Below, piece by piece: positions 45,170-53,577 of a DNA stretch of 64,000 nucleotides. The notes under the pieces were generated by a model that was given only the letters and a program-made list of their open reading frames with translations, ran no database searches and was not told the origin of the DNA. Numbering within the stretch: the stretch's first letter is position 1; every line of letters starts with the position of its first letter. The position numbers were made by a program, and so were the translations under genes. Where the stretch lies: positions 124,001 through 188,000 of the forward strand of contig JAAVUU010000003.1 of NCBI GenBank assembly GCA_018449595.1, read 5' to 3'. Source of the DNA: Rhizobiales bacterium dw_265 (lineage in GTDB: Bacteria; Pseudomonadota; Alphaproteobacteria; Micropepsales; Micropepsaceae).

Positions 45170-46651
45170 CTACCACACCGTCGAGATATACTTCACCTCG
45201 CAGAACTCGATCAGGCCGTGGTGGCTGCCTTCGCGGCCCAGGCCCGACTGCTTGACGCCGCCGAACGGCGCCGCCGGGTCCGACATGATGCCGCGATTGA
45301 GGGCGATCATGCCGGCCTCGACCTGCTCGCAGATCTTGAAGCCGCGCTTGATGTCCTGGGTATAGACATAGGCCGCCAGGCCATACTCGGTATCGTTGGC
45401 CTTGCGGATCGCCTCCGCTTCGTCGTCGAAGGATTGCAGCGACACCACGGGTCCGAAGATTTCGTCCTTCATCATGGTGGCGTTGTCGGGCACGTCGGCC
45501 AGCACGGTGGGCGGATAGTAATAGCCCGGCCGGTTGAGGCGCTGGCCGCCCAGCAGCAGTTTCGCGCCCTTGGCCACGGCATCGTCCACCAGTTCGGCGA
45601 TCTTGGCGACCGACTTTTCATTGACCATCGGCCCAAGGGTCGAGTCCGGATCGGTCGCCTCACCCAGCTTGATCTGCGACATGCGCTTGACGATGCCGTC
45701 GGTGAAACCCTGATAGAGGTCCTTGTGGACATAGAAGCGGTTGGCGGCGGTGCAGGCCTCGCCCGAATTGCGCATCTTGGCCAGCATGGCGCCGTCCAGC
45801 GCGTCGTTCAGGCTGGCGTCCTTGCAGACGATGAAGGGCGCGTTGCCGCCCAGTTCCATGGCGCAGGAGATCACCTGGTCGGCCGCCTCGCGCAACAGGG
45901 CGCGCCCAACAGGCGTCGAGCCGGTGAAGGACATCTTGCGCACGCGCGGATCGTGCAGCACCGCCTTGGACAAGGGGCTCGCCTTGGAGGTGGTGACCAC
46001 ATTCACCACGCCCGCCGGCACCCCGGCGTCATGCATGATCTGGGCGACGGCAAAGGCGGTCAGCGGCGTCTCGGTGGCGGGCTTGAGTACCACGGTGCAG
46101 CCAGCGGCCAGGGCGGGCGCGATCTTGCGCGTCGCCATCGCCGCCGGATAGTTCCAGGGCGTGATCAGCAGCGCGACACCGATGGGCTGGTATTCCACCA
46201 GGATGCGCGCGCCGCTGGCCGGGGCCATGGCGACCTCGCCCAGCACATGGCAGCACTCTTCCGCGTACCAGCGGTAGAATTCGGCGGCATAGAGTACCTC
46301 GCTGCGCGCATCCGGCAACGCCTTGCCGTTCTCCAGGCTGATCAGCCAGGCCAGCCATTCGATATTCTCGACGATCTTCTCATAGCATTTGCGCAATATC
46401 TCGGCGCGGGCGCGCGGCGTGGTCGCGGCCCAGGCGGCAGCGGCCTTGTCGGCGGCATCCACCGCGGCCAGCGCGTCGGCGGGATCGCAGTCGGCGACAT
46501 CGGTGATCTTGTTGCCGGTCGACGGGTCGATCACATCGACGCGCGCCTTGCCGGCGGCTTCCACCCATTGGCCGCCGATCCACAGGTCGGTGGGAATGGG
46601 GAAAGGGGCGGGGCCGGTTTTAGGAGCGGGAATGGTGAAGGTGTGTGTCAT
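45170..46651 (-). CDS. NAD(P)-dependent aldehyde dehydrogenase, succinate-semialdehyde-type
   Basis: A 493-residue aldehyde dehydrogenase. NAD-binding region TPWNYP, KPATETPLTA and FTGSTPVG; catalytic Glu in MELGGNAPF and catalytic Cys in GEACTAANR; C-terminal EIFGPV and GGVKQSGLGREG. The C-terminal part fits GabD-like succinate-semialdehyde dehydrogenases, but related enzymes oxidise glycolaldehyde or lactaldehyde. It is the last gene of the GntR-controlled trio, 20 bases after the iron alcohol dehydrogenase, whose aldehyde product it should oxidise. Confidence 0.9.
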   Translation of the reverse strand: MTHTFTIPAPKTGPAPFPIPTDLWIGGQWVEAAGKARVDVIDPSTGNKITDVADCDPADALAAVDAADKAAAAWAATTPRARAEILRKCYEKIVENIEWLAWLISLENGKALPDARSEVLYAAEFYRWYAEECCHVLGEVAMAPASGARILVEYQPIGVALLITPWNYPAAMATRKIAPALAAGCTVVLKPATETPLTAFAVAQIMHDAGVPAGVVNVVTTSKASPLSKAVLHDPRVRKMSFTGSTPVGRALLREAADQVISCAMELGGNAPFIVCKDASLNDALDGAMLAKMRNSGEACTAANRFYVHKDLYQGFTDGIVKRMSQIKLGEATDPDSTLGPMVNEKSVAKIAELVDDAVAKGAKLLLGGQRLNRPGYYYPPTVLADVPDNATMMKDEIFGPVVSLQSFDDEAEAIRKANDTEYGLAAYVYTQDIKRGFKICEQVEAGMIALNRGIMSDPAAPFGGVKQSGLGREGSHHGLIEFCEVKYISTVW

Positions 46652-46671
46652 GGCTCTCTCTATGATGATGT

Positions 46672-47892
46672 TCAGGACGCCAGCGCGGCGCGGTCGCCGG
46701 AAAAGGCGGCGCGGGTGATCGCCTTCAGGGCGTCCACGTCCAGCTTGCGGGGATTGTTGTTGACCAGGCGGGCGGCGTTGATCGCCGATTCCGCCGTCCA
46801 GTCCTGCTTGTCTTCCGGCAGGCCCAGATCCTTCAGGGTGACGGGAATACCGATCTCCTTCAGCAGCGCCGCCACCGCGTCAATCAGCTTGTGCGACAAT
46901 TCCTCGTCGCTGCCGGTCAGCCCGATGGCGCGGCCGATCTCGGCAAAGGCCGCCACGCTCGACGGGCGGTTGAACTCCATCACGTAAGGCATCAGCAGCG
47001 CCACGCCCATGCCGTGCGGCGTATGCGTCTCGTTGCCGACCGGATACTGGATGGCATGCGCCGCCGCGGTGCCTGCCGTGCCGAAGGCGCAGCCCGCCGC
47101 CAGCGAGGCCAGCATCATCTGCTCGCGCGCCGCCAGGTTGCCGCCGTCCTTCACGGCGGTCGGCAGCGCCGCGAAGATGTTCTTCAGCGCCAGCAGTCCG
47201 AAGGTGTCGCTCAGCACATTCTTGCCGATGAACACGTTCTTGACCGTCAGGTCCGGCGTCACTTCGCGCGCGGCGGAGGTGAAGCTTTCGATGGCATGGG
47301 TCAGGGCGTCGGCGCCGCTGACGGCGGTCAGCCCCGGCGGACAGGTCAGCGTCAGCTCGGGATCGCACACCGCCGCTTCCGGGATCAGGAAAGGCGAGGA
47401 AATGCCCACCTTGGTGCCGCGCTCGGTATCGGCGATCACGGCGACCGGCGTGACTTCCGAGCCGGTGCCGGCGGTGGTCGGCACTGCGATCACCGGAATG
47501 ACACGGCCGGGAATCTTGTTCTCGCCGTAATAGTCGCGCAAGCCGCCGCCATGGGTCAGAAGCACCGCCACGCATTTGGCCATGTCCATGCAGGAACCGC
47601 CGCCGATGCCCAGCACCACATCGGGCTTGAAGCCGGCATTCTCTTCGACGCAGCCGGAAATGCCTTCGATCGGCAGGTCGGCTTCGGTGCGGTCATAGAC
47701 TTTCACCGTGACGCCATGGGCCTGAAGGTCGGCGACAATGGCCTTGAAGTGCGCGTCGGTGGCCATGCGGGCGTCGGTGCAGACCAGGGCACGCTTGCCG
47801 ATCCCGGCCGTCATCATGCCCAGGGCGGCGCGCTGGCCGGAGCCGAAGATCACCGAGGCGGGCAGGCGCAGGGCGCCGAACAATTGGGTCAT
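46672..47892 (-). CDS. Iron-containing (type III) alcohol dehydrogenase
   Basis: A 406-residue group III alcohol dehydrogenase. GIGGGSCMDMAK near residue 97 and PTTAGTGSEVTPV are the cofactor-binding motifs; metal ligands lie in DALTHAIESF and in AHAIQYPVG and THGMG-like TPHGMGVALL. Length and motifs are as in FucO/4-hydroxybutyrate dehydrogenase. ATG 47892 was chosen since its stop-start overlap with the preceding gene is ATGA; the longer frame would overlap that gene by 50 bases. It is paired with an aldehyde dehydrogenase and a 2-hydroxyacid dehydrogenase. Confidence 0.9.
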   Translation of the reverse strand: MTQLFGALRLPASVIFGSGQRAALGMMTAGIGKRALVCTDARMATDAHFKAIVADLQAHGVTVKVYDRTEADLPIEGISGCVEENAGFKPDVVLGIGGGSCMDMAKCVAVLLTHGGGLRDYYGENKIPGRVIPVIAVPTTAGTGSEVTPVAVIADTERGTKVGISSPFLIPEAAVCDPELTLTCPPGLTAVSGADALTHAIESFTSAAREVTPDLTVKNVFIGKNVLSDTFGLLALKNIFAALPTAVKDGGNLAAREQMMLASLAAGCAFGTAGTAAAHAIQYPVGNETHTPHGMGVALLMPYVMEFNRPSSVAAFAEIGRAIGLTGSDEELSHKLIDAVAALLKEIGIPVTLKDLGLPEDKQDWTAESAINAARLVNNNPRKLDVDALKAITRAAFSGDRAALAS

Positions 47893-48914
47893 GCTGTCTT
47901 TTCCTTTTGCGATTCCGCCGCCAGTTTCTGCAGGTCGGCCCACAGCCCGTCGTCGAGATAGACGCCGCGCTTTTCGGATTGGCTGCGCGCGGCATGCGCC
48001 CGGTCGCCCGGCGCCAGCACCGGATGCTCCGGGTCGGCCGGGGCGGCGGCGCGGATGTCGTCCAGATAACCGCTGACCAGGGCGCGAGCCGCATCCGCGT
48101 GCGGCGGCGCGATGACGATGAAGATGTCGCCCTTGTTGCAGGGGTTCACCGAATCCAGCGTGCCCTTGACGCCGGTGCCGATGGCCGCGCCCGCCAGGCT
48201 GGAGACCAGCACTTCAAAGGCGATGCCCAGGGCATAGCCCTTGGGCCCGCCGAACGGCGCGATGGCGCCCTTCTTGGCGGCGCTGGCGTCGGTGGTGGGA
48301 TCGCCGTTCTCGTCCAGCGCCCAACCCAAGGGAATGGGTGCGCCGCGATTGGCGTGATCGTGAATCTTGCCCATCGAGACCAGGCCGGTGGCCATGTCCA
48401 GCACCATGGGCGTGGGATCGGCGGGAACGCCGATGGCGATGGGATTGGTGCCGATCATCGCCTTGCGCCCGCCCCAGGGATGCACCAGCGCCTCCGATAC
48501 GGTGAGCGCGATGCAGGTCAGGCCCAGGCCCGCGATATGTTCGGCATAATAGGCCAGTGCGCCCAGGTGATTGGCGTTGCGGATGGCGGCGATGGCGATG
48601 CCGTCCTCGCGGGCGCGCGGCACGATGGCATCCAGCGCCGCCATGGCGATCACCGGGCCCAGGCCGCGCTGGCCGTCCACCGACAGGAACGACCGCGCCG
48701 TCCATTCCTGGGCGCCGGTAATGCCCGGCACGGTGGCCCCGGAATGGATGCGCTCGATCACCCGGCGCAGGCGCAGCAGCCCATGGCTGGGGATCGCCCG
48801 CATCTCGGCTTCCAGGAACAGGCTGGCCTGGGTGCGGGCCTGGTCGGCCGGCACGCCATGGGCGACCAGAATGCCTTCGGCCAGTTCTCGGACTTGCTCG
48901 ACAGGGACCAGCAC
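47889..48914 (-). CDS. Malate/lactate/ureidoglycolate dehydrogenase family (PF02615) oxidoreductase
   Basis: A 341-residue NAD(P)-dependent 2-hydroxyacid oxidoreductase. Catalytic region SHGLLRLRRVIERI (His about 44) and ANHLGALAYYAEHIA (His about 115); NAD-binding part MIGTNPIAIGVPAD and PKGYALGI. Relatives oxidise malate, lactate, sulfolactate or ureidoglycolate. The GTG start is preceded by a purine-rich stretch, and a 12-bp perfect palindrome lies ten bases upstream of it. First gene of the trio, translationally coupled to the iron alcohol dehydrogenase. Confidence 0.88.
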   Translation of the reverse strand: MLVPVEQVRELAEGILVAHGVPADQARTQASLFLEAEMRAIPSHGLLRLRRVIERIHSGATVPGITGAQEWTARSFLSVDGQRGLGPVIAMAALDAIVPRAREDGIAIAAIRNANHLGALAYYAEHIAGLGLTCIALTVSEALVHPWGGRKAMIGTNPIAIGVPADPTPMVLDMATGLVSMGKIHDHANRGAPIPLGWALDENGDPTTDASAAKKGAIAPFGGPKGYALGIAFEVLVSSLAGAAIGTGVKGTLDSVNPCNKGDIFIVIAPPHADAARALVSGYLDDIRAAAPADPEHPVLAPGDRAHAARSQSEKRGVYLDDGLWADLQKLAAESQKEKTA

Positions 48915-48923
48915 GGATCAAAT

Positions 48924-48935
48924 ATCCTATAGGAT
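48924..48935. promoter_or_regulatory. Perfect 12-bp palindrome, likely GntR operator
   Basis: ATCCTATAGGAT sits between the divergent GntR gene and the dehydrogenase operon. The central TATA with symmetrical flanks is typical of FCD-type GntR binding sites. Located ten bases from the first dehydrogenase start, it could block both transcription and translation there. Confidence 0.6.
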
Positions 48936-48998
48936 CGCGGGACGATATGGGTTACCCTCCGCCGGGTCAAGCCACGGTTTGCGGGGAAAGTTCCTTAA

Positions 48999-49652
48999 AT
49001 GTCGGCCCTGAACGATATCCCGGATCGCCAGATCGCCCGCCCCTCCGGGCTGGCGGAAGAAGTCTATCGCCGCCTGCGGGCCGACATCATGTCGCTCAGG
49101 CTGCCGCCGGATACGCGGGTGTCGGTGGACAGCCTGGCGCGGGAACTGGGGGTGTCGCAGACCCCGATCCGCGAGGCGCTGTCCATGCTGGAAGCCAACG
49201 GCCTGGTCAGCAAGAAGCACTTTGCCGGTTACGCCACCGCGCCGCGCATGGAACGCGCCCAACTGGATGCCCTGTTCGAATTCCGCCTGCTGATCGAGCC
49301 CCATGCCGCGCGCAAGGCGGCCGAGGCGATGGTGGGCAGCGACATCGCGCTGCTGGACAGCGGCGCGGCTGCCTCCAGCCACGACGCCTTCGCCGACATC
49401 GACACCGACTTTCACAAGCGGATCGCGGAAGGGGCGCAAAATCCCCTGATCGCGGATTCGCTGTCGCGGCTGCACATCCATGTTCATATCTTCCGCAGTT
49501 GCTTCCGCAGCGAGATCGCGGCGGAGGCGGTGCATGAACATGGCGCGGTGATCGCGGCGTTGCAGGCGCGCAATGGCGCGGCGGCGGAGAAGGCCATGCG
49601 CCGCCACATCGAGCGCAGCTATGCCAGGCTGCGGGATTTCATCAAGGACTAG
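48999..49652 (+). CDS. GntR family regulator, FCD subgroup
   Basis: A 217-residue regulator. The winged helix (about 20-85) shows VYRRLRADIMSLRLPPDTRVSVDSLARELGVSQTPIREALSMLEANGLV. The FCD ligand domain (100-217) holds the helical core with DTDFHKRIAEGAQNPLI and HEHGAVIAALQARNGAAAEKAMRRHIERSY, whose histidines and aspartate usually bind a metal and a carboxylic-acid ligand. It diverges from the dehydrogenase operon and most likely represses it until the substrate acid is present. Confidence 0.9.
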   Translation: MSALNDIPDRQIARPSGLAEEVYRRLRADIMSLRLPPDTRVSVDSLARELGVSQTPIREALSMLEANGLVSKKHFAGYATAPRMERAQLDALFEFRLLIEPHAARKAAEAMVGSDIALLDSGAAASSHDAFADIDTDFHKRIAEGAQNPLIADSLSRLHIHVHIFRSCFRSEIAAEAVHEHGAVIAALQARNGAAAEKAMRRHIERSYARLRDFIKD

Positions 49653-49902
49653 GCGCAGGCCGCAACATTACAACTTGTCCGCCAGCCTCGCGCCCAAGCT
49701 ACACTGGACGTGATGTGTTGGAGTCCGTTGCGCTTGTCCACTCTTTATCCATATGCCGGTTCGGGCCCTGTCCACACGCAAGTGTTGGATAGGCACGCGT
49801 GCATGCCGTCTCAACATCCGGCGGGGACTGGCAATTTTCGCCAAGCCGGGGGGAGGGGGGCGTGAAATTCTGCCGGAACAATTAAATTGCGCAAGCGCGA
49901 TG

Positions 49903-50265
49903 TTATCCGCCGCCTCTGCCCATCACGGCGATGGGCGCGAAGCAGCCCAGGATCAGGCGCCTGGCGTCGAAGGGCGGCGTACCCGCGCTGTCCATGCGCG
50001 GGTCCTGGTGCATCTTCTCTTCGGCGGCCTGGAAACTGTCCTTGTCGGGCCAGACCTGCCAGGTGAAGACGATCTTCTCGCCTTCCCGGGCGGCGACCGC
50101 GCGGCGGAAATCGGTCTGTTTGCCGTCGGGCACGAAATCCTCCCAGCATTCGACGATCTCCAGGCAGCCATATTCCCGGAAGAAGCGCGCGCCGTTTTCC
50201 GCCCATGCGCGATAGGCCTCTCGCTTTTCCGCCGGCACCGGGATCACAAGGCCGCAGACATACAT
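49903..50265 (-). CDS. DUF1428 domain-containing protein
   Basis: A 120-residue protein with MYVCGLVIPVPAEKREAYRAWAE at the start, ECWEDFVPDGKQTDF, EGEKIVFTWQVWPDK and KMHQDPRM, which are the conserved blocks of the DUF1428 family (a YbaA-like dimeric alpha-beta fold). Role unknown. The Shine-Dalgarno AGGGAG lies inside the end of the small gene before it, so it belongs to the same operon. Between its 3' end and the GntR gene are 250 bases with no feature I can name. Confidence 0.9.
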   Translation of the reverse strand: MYVCGLVIPVPAEKREAYRAWAENGARFFREYGCLEIVECWEDFVPDGKQTDFRRAVAAREGEKIVFTWQVWPDKDSFQAAEEKMHQDPRMDSAGTPPFDARRLILGCFAPIAVMGRGGG

Positions 50266-50268
50266 GCT

Positions 50269-50448
50269 TCAATCTCCCTGGGAGGCGCGCAGGCGCATGT
50301 CATGGTATGCCGCCGCGATCAGCAACGCGGCATCGTTCACGGCTTCTCCCCGGCGCAGCTTCACATGCCGCATGCGTTTGCCGGCGCCTTCCAGCAGGCC
50401 GGCGGGATCGTCCAGTTCCGCGCCCGGCAATCGAAACAGCGCGCGCAT
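50269..50448 (-). CDS. 59-residue protein resembling the C-terminal part of DUF1801 proteins
   Basis: A short frame starting ATG 50448, seven bases after the stop of the RraA-like gene and ending three bases before the DUF1428 start. The sequence FRLPGAELDDPAGLLEG followed by GKRMRHVKLRRGE and AALLIAAAYHDM resembles the end of DUF1801/YdhG-like proteins (in which GLLEGSGKQMRxVKL occurs). The N-terminal two thirds of that fold are missing, so it is either a truncated relic or a minimal form. Tight spacing on both sides suggests it is translated. Confidence 0.6.
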   Translation of the reverse strand: MRALFRLPGAELDDPAGLLEGAGKRMRHVKLRRGEAVNDAALLIAAAYHDMRLRASQGD

Positions 50449-50454
50449 GGGGCT

Positions 50455-51159
50455 TTATGTGCCGTGTTCCTTGCGCCATGCCGCATAGCGCGCCTTGTGT
50501 TCGTCATTCGGCGGATAAAGTCCGGGCAGGGCAGCGCCATTCTCGACTTCTTTCAGAATCCAGCTTTCCTGGGCTTCCTGTTCCGCCGCCAGGGCGGCGA
50601 TCTCGGCCAGCATGGCCTGCGGGATCACCACCGCGCCGTCGCCGTCCGCCACGATACCATCGCCGGGAACGATCGCCACGCCGCCGCAGGCGATGGGCTC
50701 GCCCCAGTTGATGAAGGTCAGCCCCGCCACGCTGGGCGGCGCCGCCGCGCCCGCGCACCACACCGGCAGGCCGGTCGCCAGCACGCCTTCCATGTCGCGC
50801 ATTACGCCATCGGTGATCAGCGCCGCCACCTTGCGCCGGACCATGCGGGTGCAGAGGATGTCGCCGAAGATGCCGGCATCGGTGACGCCCATGGCGTCGG
50901 CCACCACCATCGCGCCTTCCGCCATCGCCTCGATGGCGGTGCGGGTGGAGATGGGCGACGACCAGCTGGCCGGTGTCGCCAGGTCTTCGCGCGCGGGCAC
51001 AAAGCGCAGGGTGAAGGCGGTACCCGCCAGGCGTTTCTGGCCCGGCTGCTTCGGAAAGGCGCCGCGCAGCCAGACATTGCGCAGACCCTTCTTCAAAAGC
51101 ACCGTGGTCAGGGTGGCGGTGGAGATGCCTTCCAGGGTGGCCTTGGTCCGGGCGTCCAT
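50455..51159 (-). CDS. RraA-like / HMG-CHA aldolase family protein
   Basis: A 234-residue member of the RraA (former dimethylmenaquinone methyltransferase) fold: STATLTTVLLKKG, the central GAMVVADAMG...GIFGDILCTRMVRRKVAALITDGVMRDME with the GD..C and DG..RD motifs that bind divalent metal and pyruvate in the aldolases, and GDGIVADGDGAVVIP. In this branch the enzyme may cleave a 4-hydroxy-4-methyl-2-oxoglutarate-like compound, but regulator-only members exist. A Shine-Dalgarno (AGGAG) precedes ATG 51159. It lies in an operon after a cytochrome c. Confidence 0.85.
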   Translation of the reverse strand: MDARTKATLEGISTATLTTVLLKKGLRNVWLRGAFPKQPGQKRLAGTAFTLRFVPAREDLATPASWSSPISTRTAIEAMAEGAMVVADAMGVTDAGIFGDILCTRMVRRKVAALITDGVMRDMEGVLATGLPVWCAGAAAPPSVAGLTFINWGEPIACGGVAIVPGDGIVADGDGAVVIPQAMLAEIAALAAEQEAQESWILKEVENGAALPGLYPPNDEHKARYAAWRKEHGT

Positions 51160-51177
51160 GATCGCTCCTGTTGCGCT

Positions 51178-51585
51178 TTACGGCGTGATTTTGGCGTCTT
51201 TCAACCCGGCCGCGCCCCTGGCAAGCGCGGCGCTGCCCGCCGGATAGCCGTTCTGCTGCAGGATATAGGCGGTCACGGCATTGTATTCTTCGGGCTTCAG
51301 CGAGCCGGGATCGGATTGCGGCATGCTGCCGGAGATCACGTCCAGCATGGCATCCGCCGTCAGGCTTTGCGCCGCCGCCAGGGTGCCGAAGGTCGCGCCC
51401 TTGAGCGCCGGCCCCGACACGCCTTCCAGCTGTTGGCCGTGGCAGGAGGCGCAGGACAGGGAATAGACCTCGGCCCCCGCGCTGGCCTGGTCGGCGGTAT
51501 AAAGTGCGGGCTTTGCCGATGTTGCAGTTTGGGCCCAGGCGAGGGGCGGCAACAGGACAAGGGCGGCGGCGACGAGGCGTTTCAT
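51178..51585 (-). CDS. Periplasmic class I cytochrome c
   Basis: A 135-residue exported cytochrome: signal peptide (1-18, PPLAWAQ), one heme site CASCH with Cys45, Cys48 and His49, and a distal Met88 in ISGSMPQSDP as axial ligand. Sequence LSCASCHGQQLEGVSGPALKG is characteristic of cytochromes associated with alcohol/sugar dehydrogenases (c-553/c-551-like). It begins an operon continuing with the RraA-like, DUF1801-like and DUF1428 genes. It diverges from the TPR protein gene at 51643. Confidence 0.9.
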   Translation of the reverse strand: MKRLVAAALVLLPPLAWAQTATSAKPALYTADQASAGAEVYSLSCASCHGQQLEGVSGPALKGATFGTLAAAQSLTADAMLDVISGSMPQSDPGSLKPEEYNAVTAYILQQNGYPAGSAALARGAAGLKDAKITP

Positions 51586-51642
51586 GATGTCTTGTTCCGT
51601 ATGTCTTATTCCGTTCTGGCCGGGGCACGATAAAGTCCGCCC

Positions 51643-53577
51643 ATGGACCTGCATAGTATTTTCGAGCGCGCCTTTGCCTTGCAGCAGAGTGGTCGGCTGG
51701 CCGAGGCTGAAGGCCTGTATCTGCAGATACTGCGCGCCGCGCCGGGTGATTTCGCAACCCTGCTGCTGCTGGGCATCCTGCGTCACAGCCAGGGACGCAA
51801 CGACGAGGCGCTGGCGCTGATCGCCGCGGCCTTGAAGCTGGACCCGGGTTCCGAACTGGCGCTGCTGAACCATGGCAATGTGCTGGCGGCGCTGGGCCGC
51901 CGCGACCAGGCGCTGGCGGTTTACGACCGCACCCTGTCGCTTCACCCCGCTTGCGTGGACGCGGCCAACAATCGCGGTGTGCTGCTGTGGCAGATGGGCC
52001 GGCTGGGCGAGGCGCTGACCAGCTATGACCGGGCGCTGGCGCTGGCGCCGGGGCATGTGGAAGCCTACAACAATCGCGGCAATGTGCTGCAGGATCTGGG
52101 ACGGCTGGAGGATGCGCTGGAAAGCTACCGGCGGGCGCTGGCCTTGCGGCCGGATTTCGCCCAGGCGCTGAACAACCAGGGCAATGCCCTGCGCAAGCTG
52201 AAGCGGCTGGACGCCGCGCTGGCCAGCGCCGACGGGGCGCTGGCGCTTGCCCCGCGCTATGCCGATGCCCTGCACAATCGCGCCAACATCCTGCTGGACA
52301 TGAAGCGGCTGGATGCGGCGCTGGCGGATTTCGACGCGGCGCTGGCGCTGGAGCCGCGTCATGTCGCGGCGTTGAACGGGCGCGGCCGCGCCTTGCACCG
52401 GCTGCGCCGCTTCGAGGAGGCGCTGGCGGTGCTGGACACGGCCCTGGCGCTGAAGCCGGACAATGCCGAGGCGCTGAATGATCGCGGCAATGCCCTGCAG
52501 GAGTTGAACCGGCTGGAAGAGGCGATCCAAAGCTATGACGCGGCGCTGGCTATCAAGCCCGGCCATCTGGATGCCATGAACAATCGCAGCAATGCCTGGC
52601 GCGGGCTGCACCGCTTCGACGAGGCGTGGGAGGATCTGGAGCGGGTGCTCGCCATCGCGCCGGGCAATGCCCAGGCCTGGTGGTCCAAGAGCATCGTGAA
52701 ACTGCAGCTGGGCGACCTGGCGGAAGGCCTGCGTCTTTATGAATGGCGCAAGCGGATGCCCGAGCCGATAGAGGCGCGCAGCTATGCCGTCCCGCTCTGG
52801 ACGGGCGCCGAGGACATCGCCGGCCGCACGCTGTTCCTGTATGTCGAGCAGGGGTTGGGCGATGCCATCCAGTTCTACCGCTATGCCCTGATGGTGCGCG
52901 GCGCGCGCGTGATCCTGTCGGTGCCGGATGCGGCCGTGCGGCTGCTCCGGGACGCCAGCGACACCGTGGAGGTCATCGGCTGGCGGGAGGCGCCGCCGCA
53001 CTTTGATTATCACGCCCCGTTGATGAGCCTGCCGCTGGCTTTCGGCACGATGCTCGACACTATTCCCGCGGTCACGCCCTATCTGCGTGCCCAGCCGCAA
53101 CGCGTGGACAAATGGACGGCCCGCATCGGCCAGCAGGGATTCAAGGTCGGGGTCTGCTGGCGGGGCGCGCCCACCGTCAGCGGCCGCTCTTTTCCGCCAT
53201 CATGCCTGGCGGAGATTTCGCGGCTGCCGGGCGTGCGCCTGATCAGCCTGCAGAAAGGCGCGGCGGCGGGACTGCCGGCGATGGAAATGCTGGGCGAGGA
53301 TTTCGACGCCGGAAGCGATGCTTTTCTCGACAGCGCGGCGGTGATGCAGTGCCTGGACCTGGTGATCACACCCGATACCTCCATCGCGCATCTGGCCGGT
53401 GCGTTGCGCCGCCCCGTCTGGGTGGCGCTGAAACATCTGCCGGACTGGCGCTGGTTCCTTGGGCGCACCGACACCCCCTGGTATCCTGGGATGCGCCTGT
53501 TCCGTCAGGCCAGGCCGGGTGACTGGGCCGATGTGTTCGCCGCCATCGCAAGCGCGCTGGCGGCGGAACCGCGCTGA
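51643..53577 (+). CDS. TPR protein with C-terminal glycosyltransferase-like domain
   Basis: A 644-residue protein. Residues 1-380 comprise about ten tetratricopeptide repeats (patterns such as LGRLEDALESYRRALALRPDFAQALNNQGNAL). Residues 400-640 form a glycosyltransferase-like region: LFLYVEQGLGDAIQFYRYA, VGVCWRGAPTV, LISLQKGA, VITPDTSIAHLAGAL and VWVALKHLPDWRWFLGRTDTPWYPGMRLFRQ, typical of heptosyltransferase-related (GT9/GT41-like) TPR proteins. Such proteins may glycosylate surface proteins. A shorter paralogue is encoded at 58150-59712. Confidence 0.85.
   Translation: MDLHSIFERAFALQQSGRLAEAEGLYLQILRAAPGDFATLLLLGILRHSQGRNDEALALIAAALKLDPGSELALLNHGNVLAALGRRDQALAVYDRTLSLHPACVDAANNRGVLLWQMGRLGEALTSYDRALALAPGHVEAYNNRGNVLQDLGRLEDALESYRRALALRPDFAQALNNQGNALRKLKRLDAALASADGALALAPRYADALHNRANILLDMKRLDAALADFDAALALEPRHVAALNGRGRALHRLRRFEEALAVLDTALALKPDNAEALNDRGNALQELNRLEEAIQSYDAALAIKPGHLDAMNNRSNAWRGLHRFDEAWEDLERVLAIAPGNAQAWWSKSIVKLQLGDLAEGLRLYEWRKRMPEPIEARSYAVPLWTGAEDIAGRTLFLYVEQGLGDAIQFYRYALMVRGARVILSVPDAAVRLLRDASDTVEVIGWREAPPHFDYHAPLMSLPLAFGTMLDTIPAVTPYLRAQPQRVDKWTARIGQQGFKVGVCWRGAPTVSGRSFPPSCLAEISRLPGVRLISLQKGAAAGLPAMEMLGEDFDAGSDAFLDSAAVMQCLDLVITPDTSIAHLAGALRRPVWVALKHLPDWRWFLGRTDTPWYPGMRLFRQARPGDWADVFAAIASALAAEPR

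Noticed and set aside
51586..53100. Upstream extension of the cytochrome c frame on the minus strand
   Set aside because: It is antisense to the TPR gene; the signal peptide fixes the cytochrome start at 51585.
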